Of a DNA stretch of 25,742 nt, positions 14,373 to 22,300 are shown in pieces. Position numbers and translations under genes: made by a program. Numbering within the stretch: position 1 is the first letter of the stretch; every line of letters begins with the position of its first letter. A model generated the notes under the pieces. It saw nothing but the letters and a program-made list of their open reading frames with translations. It made no database searches and was not told where the DNA came from. This stretch comes from JAZMZS01 sp045120955 (GTDB lineage: Bacteria > Bacillota > Clostridia > Oscillospirales > CAG-272): assembly GCA_045120955.1 (NCBI GenBank), contig JBGVFH010000034.1:1-25742 (forward strand). Direction: 5' to 3'.

Positions 14373-16388
14373 ATGAAAGAGATTTTAGGTAGCACGGAGC
14401 ATATACTCAATAGCTGTGTCAGCGGCTTTCACCAATATGTTTTTCAAGAGCCTGTTCACTTGACATATGTGAGTCAAAACCTATGTGATATGCTCGGATA
14501 CACCTCTGATGAGCTTTTGAGCGAGGATACAGATCTGTATGCAGCTATAGTCCATCCCGCCGACCGAGAAAGATATTTTGAATTTATAAGGCGGGCAGCA
14601 TCAGAAGAGCAGACCTTGACAGAGCAATACAGAGTGCTGTGTCGGGATCTGTCGGTCATGTATGTGAGCGATACTCTTTCATCAAAGCGTCTGGATGACG
14701 GTACTTTTGTCGGATACTCGGTTTTGACCGACATCACCTCCGTCAAGGAGGAAAACAGCAATCTGAGCTACCTCAATGATACAATACCGTGCGGCTTTGT
14801 CAGATACACCTGCGAAAAACAGCCAAGGGTCACTTATGTAAATGACAGAATGTTAAAAATACTCGGTGCCGACGGTATGGGAGATGGGTATACTGAGAGC
14901 ATTGAGCTGTACAAGGGCAACATTTATTTGATGATACCCATGGAGGAAAGACGAAAATTTTCGCATTTTCTCAGCCGTGTGTATGAAAAAGGCACCCCCG
15001 TTTCGGGTGAGATATCCGTGCTTCGCTTTGACGGTACAAAGGCACGCATCTACGGTTGGGTGACGAAGTTTACAAACGAGCAGGGAGAGCAGGAATTTCA
15101 GAGTGTATGCATGGATGTGACCGAGAGATACCGCTCTAAAAAAGCAAGTGAGACTGAGCAATATTTAAAGGCACTGTCTGAGGTTTACGATAAGATATTT
15201 GAGTACGATTTTTCAAACAGGACCGTAAAATACGTGCATGGAAGCGGCTCGGATACTTTCGGCAGGATTCAGAACATTCCGATGCAGCTTGAGGAAGCGA
15301 CCGAGCAATGGATACAAAACTCCGTGCTTGAATGTGAGCGCGGCGAGGTGCATGAGTTTTTTAAAAATATATTCTCAAGGCAGTCTCCCGCAGTCGAGGG
15401 CGGACCTGCACAGATACGCTTTCACTCAGCTTCGGGTAACGGGGAGATAAAGAAACATATCGGTATCTTTTTGGAGATATCTCCCTCCGTCAGTCTGTTT
15501 TGTACAAAGAGCATTTTGGACGATCGGACAGCGGACGATCTTCGAAACGAGAATATATCTCTGAAAAGCATGAATGAAAGTATGCAGGAGCTCGTCATGC
15601 GTTTTACCGAGGGCGTTGTTGCGTTCGAGGTGGATAATGACAGCGTAAAGCCGCTTTATGCATCTGATAACGTATGCAAATTTTTCGGATATACAAAAGA
15701 AGAGTGGATAGCTCTGGCGCAAACGAGCCATTCGATAAAAAAATTCGTTTCTCTCAGCGGCGTCGCATATGAGGATTTTGAAAAGTTGCTTGAGACGGGC
15801 GAGGCGGAATTTACATATTTTGATATAACGAAAAACGCACATCGCCGAATAAAGGCTATCTGTTCTCAGAAAAGCTCCGACGGCAACTCTCCCCGTTATG
15901 TAATGCTGTATAATATTGACGGCAGAGCCGAGCCGAGCATTGATGCTCGCAAGGAGGACAAGTCGAAAATATATATCCGCACCTTTGGGTATTTTGATGT
16001 TTTCGTGAATGAAAAACCTATCGCATTTCGAAACAAGAAATCAAAAGAGCTGTTTGCTCTGCTTGTAGACCGCAGAGGGGGATATGTTTCATCCGAGGAG
16101 GCTATAAGCTTTCTTTGGGAGGATGAGGCTGTAAATGCAGTAACATTGGCGAGATACCGAAAGGTCGCTCTGCGCCTCAAAAACATTTTGGAGGAGTATG
16201 CAATAACGGATATAGTTGAGTCTGTAGACGGAAAACGCAGAATAGTTACCGATAAGGTTCGGTGCGATCTGTACGATTATCTTTCTCAAAAGGAGGAATA
16301 CTCACAGCTGTTTAAAGGAAGCTACCTGACAAATTACAGCTGGGGCGAGACGACCTTGGGAGAGCTTTTAAACGAACATTTGTATTGA
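14373..16388 (+). CDS. Multi-PAS one-component regulator with C-terminal OmpR/SARP-type winged helix
   Basis: A 671-residue soluble protein with no signal peptide or membrane segment. Four PAS-like units can be made out at about 10-124, 130-254, 265-375 and 405-520. The first, second and fourth show typical PAS phrases (YVSQNLCDMLGYTSDEL, VTYVNDRMLKILG, ASDNVCKFFGYTKEEW); the third is weakly supported. There is no histidine kinase, GGDEF or HD domain. From 533 to about 632 lies a winged helix of the OmpR/SARP kind (IRTFGYFDVFVNEKPI, KSKELFALLVDRRGG, RYRKVALRLKNIL). The protein then ends in a short tail with YLTNYSWGE at 651-659 and no BTAD repeat domain. It has its own promoter, and TAGGAG precedes the ATG. 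It probably senses a small ligand or redox state and binds DNA directly; signal and targets are unknown. Confidence 0.8.
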   Translation: MKEILGSTEHILNSCVSGFHQYVFQEPVHLTYVSQNLCDMLGYTSDELLSEDTDLYAAIVHPADRERYFEFIRRAASEEQTLTEQYRVLCRDLSVMYVSDTLSSKRLDDGTFVGYSVLTDITSVKEENSNLSYLNDTIPCGFVRYTCEKQPRVTYVNDRMLKILGADGMGDGYTESIELYKGNIYLMIPMEERRKFSHFLSRVYEKGTPVSGEISVLRFDGTKARIYGWVTKFTNEQGEQEFQSVCMDVTERYRSKKASETEQYLKALSEVYDKIFEYDFSNRTVKYVHGSGSDTFGRIQNIPMQLEEATEQWIQNSVLECERGEVHEFFKNIFSRQSPAVEGGPAQIRFHSASGNGEIKKHIGIFLEISPSVSLFCTKSILDDRTADDLRNENISLKSMNESMQELVMRFTEGVVAFEVDNDSVKPLYASDNVCKFFGYTKEEWIALAQTSHSIKKFVSLSGVAYEDFEKLLETGEAEFTYFDITKNAHRRIKAICSQKSSDGNSPRYVMLYNIDGRAEPSIDARKEDKSKIYIRTFGYFDVFVNEKPIAFRNKKSKELFALLVDRRGGYVSSEEAISFLWEDEAVNAVTLARYRKVALRLKNILEEYAITDIVESVDGKRRIVTDKVRCDLYDYLSQKEEYSQLFKGSYLTNYSWGETTLGELLNEHLY

Positions 16389-16394
16389 TAAAAG

Positions 16395-16434
16395 AAAAAG
16401 GAGCACCTCATCATTTTTGAGCTGCTCCTTTTTT
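16395..16434 (+). terminator. Intrinsic terminator of the PAS-regulator gene
   Basis: AAAAAGGAGCA pairs with TGCTCCTTTTT, with an inner CTCA/TGAG stem, followed by a run of T. It stands seven bases after the stop codon. Confidence 0.9.
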
Positions 16435-16451
16435 GCTGTATACATTTTTGA

Positions 16452-16501
16452 GTAAAATACCGTCCGTGCCGCTCGATTTTACCGAGATGTGCAGACGGCA
16501 T
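16452..16501 (-). terminator. Intrinsic terminator of the radical SAM operon
   Basis: On the minus strand ATGCCGTCTG (16501-16492) pairs with CGGACGGTAT (16466-16457) using two G-U pairs, with an inner CTCG/CGAG stem and TTTTAC after it. It lies 13 bases after the radical SAM stop and faces the terminator of the convergent gene. Confidence 0.75.
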
Positions 16502-16514
16502 TCGCTCTGTTTTG

Positions 16515-17189
16515 CTAAATCTTATTTTCCTTTCGTGCTCTTGCGTGTATGTCATAGGCAAAGAGGTCAAGGTGAGATACCCCTATTTTTTTTAGTAGCT
16601 CGATACTTTTCTCCCGGTCGGAATTTGTGTTGTAGCCCTCGATATACGGAACCCGCACTATGACACGCTCGTTTGATACAAGTGACAGGAGCAGACTCAG
16701 ATTTTCGAGGACCTGTGTGTTATCCATCTTTGTATACCTTTTGTAAATGTCGGGGTTTGTGTCTTTTATATCAACATAAAAGGTGTCAATACATCCGACA
16801 GCCTTTATTATATTTTCCTTTTTGACGCAAAGGGAGGTCTCTGCACAGATATGCCATTGCTTTGGAGCTAATTTGCAAAATGCCCATATAAAATCTGTGT
16901 ATAGCAGCGGCTCACCTCCGCCGAAGGTTATGCCTCCGCCGCTTGAAATAAAGTACAGATCGTCTTGCTGTACCGTTTCATATAGCTGACGCACGCTGTA
17001 TTCCGTTCCCGCACTTTCGTCAAAGCATTGAGGATTGAGACAGTATTCACAGCGCAGAGTACACCCCCAAAAGCCGACAAGAGTGCTCACTCCCTTGCCG
17101 TCACTCCCTATTCTCAACCGCTCAATACCTATGATAGGTGCGGTATACTTTGTACCGAGCTTGATATTTTTGATTAACGCTTTGTTCAT
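16515..17189 (-). CDS. Small radical SAM protein of the glycyl-radical-activase-like type
   Basis: A 224-residue protein with the radical SAM cluster motif C-x3-C-x2-C (Cys43, Cys47, Cys50 in GCTLRCEYC), an extra Cys55, the SAM-contact GGGEPLLY (90-97) and a barrel that runs to the C-terminal DLFAYDIHARARKE. The layout resembles the activating enzymes of glycyl radical enzymes, but it has no 8Fe ferredoxin insert, and no glycyl radical enzyme is encoded nearby. Its start overlaps the stop of the upstream Cys-rich gene by four bases (ATGA), which suggests the two products work together. From memory, small proteins like this occur in many gut bacteria beside similar Cys-rich proteins; I know of no assigned function. 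The substrate could be the neighbour itself. Confidence 0.82.
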   Translation of the reverse strand: MNKALIKNIKLGTKYTAPIIGIERLRIGSDGKGVSTLVGFWGCTLRCEYCLNPQCFDESAGTEYSVRQLYETVQQDDLYFISSGGGITFGGGEPLLYTDFIWAFCKLAPKQWHICAETSLCVKKENIIKAVGCIDTFYVDIKDTNPDIYKRYTKMDNTQVLENLSLLLSLVSNERVIVRVPYIEGYNTNSDREKSIELLKKIGVSHLDLFAYDIHARARKENKI

Positions 17190-17806
17190 TGTCCGTCTCT
17201 TATTATCACGCAGGACTTTATCTTACCGTAATCGTCAAAATGTATCTCTATTGTGACCTTCCCGTCGTCTTCGATGACATATTTGTCGACATATTTATTT
17301 TCGTGTATATCAAAGTACTCAGACCACTCCGAGCGTATATCCGATCTTTTACAATCATTGAAGGCACGCTCGAGCTCTTCCTCACTCATGCTCAGTACCT
17401 GTGATATGTCGGGAACTATAGGCACCGGCAGCATTCCCATCAGTATTTCTATTTCCTTTGAATCCGAAACGGGATATGCAATGTCTCCGTCAAGCGACGA
17501 GCCTTGCGATATCGCAATGTCTCCGTCAAACATTGTGCTGTCGTTTGGATATGTGTTGCGAGTTTCGCATCCTGTCATGCCCATGCTGAGTGAGAGAGCA
17601 AGTCCGGCTACGGTCACAGAACAGCCGAGCTTTCGGCGTTTGTCAAGCTCACGCTCAAGATATCTCAGCTCCGCTTCGCATTTTGGGCAGGTGCCTCGGC
17701 AGTCACCTTTGTGCTTGCATTCTTCCGTTACATATCTGATGTCGTTTGCCTCTGCTATAGAGCGCCTTATTTCCTTTAATATTCTGCACTTGTCCTTGCC
17801 TTTCAT
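17186..17806 (-). CDS. Cys-rich N-terminal domain protein with one membrane segment, partner of the radical SAM protein
   Basis: A 206-residue protein of unknown function. The N-terminal 60 residues are charged and helical and hold a cysteine cluster (Cys30, Cys36, Cys40, Cys43 in the region EC-x5-C-RGT-CPKCEAE) plus Cys7, which could bind a metal or iron-sulfur cluster. A hydrophobic stretch at about 62-79 ends in GMTGC (Cys80), like an internal lipobox or a membrane anchor. The rest (81-206) is acidic, with a Ser/Asp-rich region and a final strand-rich part resembling a small secreted beta domain. A GGAGGTG precedes the ATG. The topology (Cys domain in the cytoplasm, C-terminal part outside) is inference. 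It is first in a two-gene operon, divergent from the gene at 18011. Confidence 0.78.
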   Translation of the reverse strand: MKGKDKCRILKEIRRSIAEANDIRYVTEECKHKGDCRGTCPKCEAELRYLERELDKRRKLGCSVTVAGLALSLSMGMTGCETRNTYPNDSTMFDGDIAISQGSSLDGDIAYPVSDSKEIEILMGMLPVPIVPDISQVLSMSEEELERAFNDCKRSDIRSEWSEYFDIHENKYVDKYVIEDDGKVTIEIHFDDYGKIKSCVIIRDGQ

Positions 17807-17947
17807 ACAGATGCACCTCCGTTTTTTCTTTTGTATTTATTTGACTGTGAGGAAATAATAAAAGTTCCGCTGTTTCGCTTTCTTATTTTTCTTTTATATG
17901 TTTTTCCTTTTTTGTGTGATATTTGTGTGAATTATACGATACAGCAC

Positions 17948-17976
17948 TTGCTTTATCCTTTGAAATATGGTATATT
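17948..17976 (+). promoter_or_regulatory. Promoter of the secreted-protein gene, flanked by a 9-bp-arm dyad
   Basis: TTGCTT (17948-17953) and TATATT (17971-17976) are 17 bases apart. TTATCCTTT (17953-17961) and its exact complement AAAGGATAA (17979-17987) bracket the -10 box. The left arm starts upstream of the transcription start, so this is not simply an RNA hairpin and better fits a protein-binding operator. Confidence 0.7.
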
Positions 17977-18010
17977 TTAAAGGATAAAAGCTTTTTTGGA
18001 GATGTGAAAA

Positions 18011-19042
18011 ATGAAAAAGATCAGATCGGCTTTACTTATTATATTTGCCACGGCATTGATGGCTGTGTCACTTTGTATCGGCGTGTCGGCAGACACCGAG
18101 GGTGCGGCGAGTGGTACGGTCATTGACGAAACGGTAAATCTTATCAACGCAAACAAAAATCAGAGAGGCTCGGGCTATTTTTGGGACAACCCGAACGATA
18201 CTCTCACTATCACAAATATGAAGATAGACACAGCATCAAGCTACGGACTGCGTTTTCCCGACGGTGCAAGGCTTGTGCTCGAAGGCGACAATGTGATAAA
18301 AGCATCATACTGTGCGCTCAGCACCGAGGGGAATTTAACCGTTGAGGGCAAGGGAACGCTGACTCTCATATCGGATACATACGGTATTATAATATCATCC
18401 TCTGATATGAACAAGACCCTGTCCTTTTATTCAGGCAGCGTTGTGATCAACGCAGGCGGTGACGGTATATTCAGCGAAAATGCCATAGTAACGCAAAATA
18501 AGGTGGCGGATATTGACATTACAGCCGGTGCGGAGTCATATGCGGTAAACACAAGACAGATAAAGCTGTTGGGCGGAGAGTTTACATCAAACGCTCCTCT
18601 GTACGCAAGAGATATCAAGATATCCGAGATGAAGCTTAGCATAACCGCAAACAGAGCGGCAATAAGCATCAAGGATGCGGCAGAGGACAAGCCCTATGAA
18701 GACCTTTCTATGTCAAAGATAAGCATAAAAGCGGGAGACAGCGAGGATGCTTTATCAAGCGTTGACAGCTACAACGGAGAGAATTGCATATCCACCAAGA
18801 TCAAAAACGAATATACGGCAACCAGCCTGTTTCTTGAGATCTTCGGTGTAAAAGCGCCGGGTTACCTTGACTTTATTTTTATCGGTATTATAATAATAGC
18901 GGTTGCGGCTATTATTGCAACACCGTATATCAAGCATAAAATGAGTCTTGCAGAGGTCGAAGCGAAAAAGGCTGCGGCAAGAGAAGAGGAAAAGCAGAAC
19001 CGTAAGGCGACGCTCGGCGACAAAAACGAAGAAAAGAAATAA
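18011..19042 (+). CDS. Secreted, membrane-anchored protein with a beta-helix-like outer region
   Basis: A 343-residue protein of unknown function. Residues 1-27 are a signal peptide (MKKIRSALLIIFATALMAVS, cleavage probably after GVSA). About 40-270 contain short strand-rich repeats such as RLVLEGDNVIKAS, NLTVEGKGTLTLIS and VVINAGGDGIFSENA. This pattern is common in right-handed beta-helix and carbohydrate-binding domains of the Cthe_2159 type; the resemblance is by eye. A membrane segment at about 286-307 (YLDFIFIGIIIIAVAAIIATPYI) is followed by a charged tail rich in Lys, Glu and Ala. Most of the protein is thus predicted to be outside the cell. GGAGATG precedes the ATG. It is divergent from the Cys-rich/radical SAM pair. 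Confidence 0.8.
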   Translation: MKKIRSALLIIFATALMAVSLCIGVSADTEGAASGTVIDETVNLINANKNQRGSGYFWDNPNDTLTITNMKIDTASSYGLRFPDGARLVLEGDNVIKASYCALSTEGNLTVEGKGTLTLISDTYGIIISSSDMNKTLSFYSGSVVINAGGDGIFSENAIVTQNKVADIDITAGAESYAVNTRQIKLLGGEFTSNAPLYARDIKISEMKLSITANRAAISIKDAAEDKPYEDLSMSKISIKAGDSEDALSSVDSYNGENCISTKIKNEYTATSLFLEIFGVKAPGYLDFIFIGIIIIAVAAIIATPYIKHKMSLAEVEAKKAAAREEEKQNRKATLGDKNEEKK

Positions 19043-19045
19043 TTA

Positions 19046-19095
19046 AAGATCCGCCCCGAATAAGTACGTCTTACTTATATGGGGCGGACCTTCCA
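19046..19095 (+). terminator. Hairpin after the secreted-protein gene
   Basis: GATCCGCCCC pairs with GGGGCGGACC (one G-U pair), with an inner ATAAGT/ACTTAT stem. The stem is strong, but the tail (TTCCATATATT) is only weakly T-rich. A second hairpin follows at 19113. Confidence 0.65.
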
Positions 19096-19112
19096 TATAT
19101 TAAACAGCATCA

Positions 19113-19152
19113 ATACCGACCGTGCCGAAAAAACGGCACAGGCGGTATTTTT
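19113..19152 (+). terminator. Second intrinsic terminator, directly before repeat copy 2
   Basis: Two 15-base arms (19113-19127 and 19134-19148) pair at 13 of 15 positions around AAAAAA, followed by TTTT. It adjoins the start of the repeat at 19156, just as the 4318-4369 terminator adjoins copy 1. Confidence 0.82.
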
Positions 19153-19155
19153 ATT

Positions 19156-19251
19156 GCATAGGAAATTGCGAAATTACACTTCACCGTTTAGCCAAGCCAA
19201 GTGAATGCCATAATAGCGATTGGCAAGAGGATGGGGGTACTGCCCGCTTTT
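19156..19251 (+). repeat. Intergenic repeat, copy 2
   Basis: This 96-base copy shares the exact 14-base start GCATAGGAAATTGC with the copy at 4373, plus an ACACTT...CCGTTT block, ATAATAGC against AATAAAAAAGC, and the GC-rich end GGGGGTACTGCCCGC followed by T. The central stem here is TGCCA (19206-19210) with TGGCA (19221-19225). It differs in sequence from the stem of copy 1 but lies at the same position, so pairing has been kept by changes on both sides. Confidence 0.7.
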
Positions 19252-19260
19252 ATATGCGGT

Positions 19261-19318
19261 AACAGAAAGGGCATAAGCTATGTGACAGCTTATGCCCTTT
19301 CTGTTATTTTGGTGCTTT
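19261..19318. terminator. Perfect 19-bp hairpin between convergent genes
   Basis: Positions 19261-19279 and 19287-19305 are exact reverse complements around ATGTGAC. On the plus strand it is followed by ATTTTGG and then a T run (19314 on). The T-rich tail favours plus-strand use, but the hairpin lies 18 bases past the stop of the giant minus-strand gene and may also end that transcript. Confidence 0.75.
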
Positions 19319-19322
19319 TTTA

Positions 19323-22300
19323 TCAGAGGTTATTTTTTCTCTTTTTTGAGAAGATCACCGTGCTGAAAAGAAGCATTCCGCTTGTAAATAATACTGCAAG
19401 CCACATCGTGAGATTGCTGTCATCGCCTGTGTAGGGAACATGGTAGTCGTAGATGTTTTCAAATTCCGCTACGACATTTGCTTGCTCTGTACCGTTGACG
19501 GTTGCTTTTGCAACGAGCTTGTTGTCATCTCCGAGAGTTACGCTTACACTTACGAGGTACTGCGCATCGCTATAGGTGACGTCAGTCATCTTGCCGTCTA
19601 CTTCGGTCAATTTGTAGGTGTAGGTGTTACCGATATCATCCTCGGTAAAGCTGAGAGTAAATTTAGCATTTCCGTTCTCGTCTGACCTGACATATATAGA
19701 TTCGTTGGTCTTTGTGTCAAGAAGCTCAAACTCAAAGCCTTGAGGTCCTATCTTTGAGTCGCCCGTGTTCTTTACGGTCTTCTTTATATTAAAGTCAACC
19801 GTAATATCATCGGGGCGGGGGGTGTAGATGTTATTAAAGACTACTTCGGATACCTCGGAGCTATCTTCTGCTTTTTCAAGCTTGACGTCTGCTGTGAGAT
19901 TTCCTTTGCCGTCGTCCTCTACTGTGACGGTCAGCTTGTATACTACAGTGTCATATGTCACACGGTCTTCCGCATCTGTCGAGTCTTCAACCATGACGTA
20001 TCTGTATATTCCGTCGTCCGTGTAGGTTATTCTGTCAAAGTTAAATCTGCCGTCAGCGAGGTTTTCCGTGCTTCTTATCGGAGTGCCTGTCTTGTTATAG
20101 CTCTCGTCTGCCTCATAGATGTCAAATTTAAATTCTCCGAGAAGAAGCTCTCGTCCTTCAAGCACCTTTGTACCACCGAGCTCGACGTATGTCTCTTTTG
20201 CGGTGTAGGTGTTTTTAAATACGATGTCTGATGCAATGTTCGAGCTGTCAGCGTATGCGACTGTTGCTGTGAGAGTACCATTTCCGTCGTCGGTTACGGT
20301 AACGGTCACATGGTATACGCTCTTGTCGTATGTGATTCCGCCGAGCGCCGCCGTTGCGTTCTCTCTTACTACGTAGTGATAGGTGCCTGCCTTTGTATAG
20401 GTGATAGAGCCAAAGCTGAATGTACCGTCAGCTGCATTATTAGCTGTGTCGAAAGCTTCTCCGAGAACGGTAAAGTCAACATCTGCATTGAATATATCAA
20501 ACGTGAATTCGTCAGCAGAAAGCTCACGGCCTTCAAGCTCTTTTTTGCCGCTTATCGTTGCTGTTGTCGGGTCCGGTGTATATGTGTTGACAAAGCTTAT
20601 TGAGCTTGTGGGTGTTTTTTCATCACCGTCGACCTCAACTATTGTAACAGTCGGAACAAGAACACCGTTGTCGTCCGTGATAACGACGGTAATGTTGTAT
20701 GCCGTTTCGTCGTAATATACGTTTGCAAGAGTTCCTTTCTTTTCCTTTACAACATAGTAGTGTGTTCCCGTGGTCGTGTATTGCTTTTGTTCAAAGCTGA
20801 AATAGCCTGCTTCGTTGTTCTTCACGGTTTCGGGAGTTTTGCCCTCTGTGACAAAGTCATCTTCCGTTTCATAAAGCTCAAACTCAAATTCATTTGCATT
20901 AAGCTCTCTGCCGTCGAGCTTCTTTGTTCCGTCGATGTTGACGACCGTGCTCTTAGGTTTGTATTCGTTTACAAAGCTTGCCTCAAAGCTGTTGTCCTTT
21001 GTTGCGGGAACATTTTCGCTGTCGTAGATAACTGCGCTTACCGTGCCGTCGAGATTGTCTATTATCTCAATTTTTAAGGTGTACGTCTTGCTTGTGTAGT
21101 TCATGCCCGAGATCGGCTCATCGGGTATTATCTCTTTGAGAGTATATACGATGTTCTCACCGTTACTGCGTGCGGGGAAGGTGAGTGAGATCTGAGTTTT
21201 GCCGTTAGTATCTGTAGGCTTGCTTGTTGTTACGAGTGTGTTCTGGTTGTACAGACCGAATACAAAGCCTGCCTTTGATATTTCTGTGCTTGTGTTGTTT
21301 TCAACGTACTTTGTGATGTCGATGCTTACCGTTGCTTCTCCCTTAGGCTCGTATGTGTTGCCGACGTTTGCGCTGATATTCCATGTTGAATTGAGCTGAG
21401 TAACGGTAGTGCCGTTGCTCTGTACAACACTCTTTATCTCGAGCTTGCCGTCCATGTCATCATCACTTACCACTACATCAAAGTAACGGTGTGCTGTATC
21501 GTAGCTGACACCGCCGATGCTGCCTTCTACCTCGCTCAGGCGGTAGAAATATGTACCTGTTGCAAGATATGTCTCTTTCTGCATTGCAGATGTGAAGTCA
21601 AAATTGTGATTTTTAGCATTGACTGTGGTTTGTGCGATGTCTACCCAGCTTGCTCCATCGAGTCTCTGAAGAGTAAAGGTGAAGCTGTCTGTATCAAGCC
21701 ACTGTCTTCCCGTCAGTGACTTTTCACCTGTGAGAGTGATATTGACAGGCGATACCTTTGCGGGAGAATATGTGTTTGTAAAGTTCAGTACCGTGTCGCT
21801 TGCCGAATCTATAGTTGCTGAGAGCGACGTTGATTCAGCGCTGAAGCCTGCCGGTATGTCCTTTTCGGTTACTGTGACTTTGGTGTTTTCGGGGATGTCT
21901 TCGACAGCTGCGCTCTCACCGTGCTTTAAGCTGATGGTAAAGATGCCGTTTCCATCAGTGGTTTTCTGCTCCGAGCCTGCTGACGTTACTACAGTAAAGC
22001 TCTTGTTTGCGTTGCCGACTCCGAGATCGACCTCAAACGTGAAGCTCTTGTTTTGATGTTCTGTGTAGTCGGAGCCGAACGGGTGTTCCACTTTCTTTGA
22101 TACGATAAGCGCACCATGCCCTATCGGACGGTTGACAAACGCTGACTCGTGAATGACATTGTTCTCAATGGTAAAGGTGATGTCGTCCGCATCATTTCCG
22201 TTGATGGTTTTGATGGTATAGTTGGGATGTGCATGCTCGCTCACAGTGAACTTTACTCCTGTCGGCAAGCCTACGATGTATATGGATTGGTCGGGGCGCA

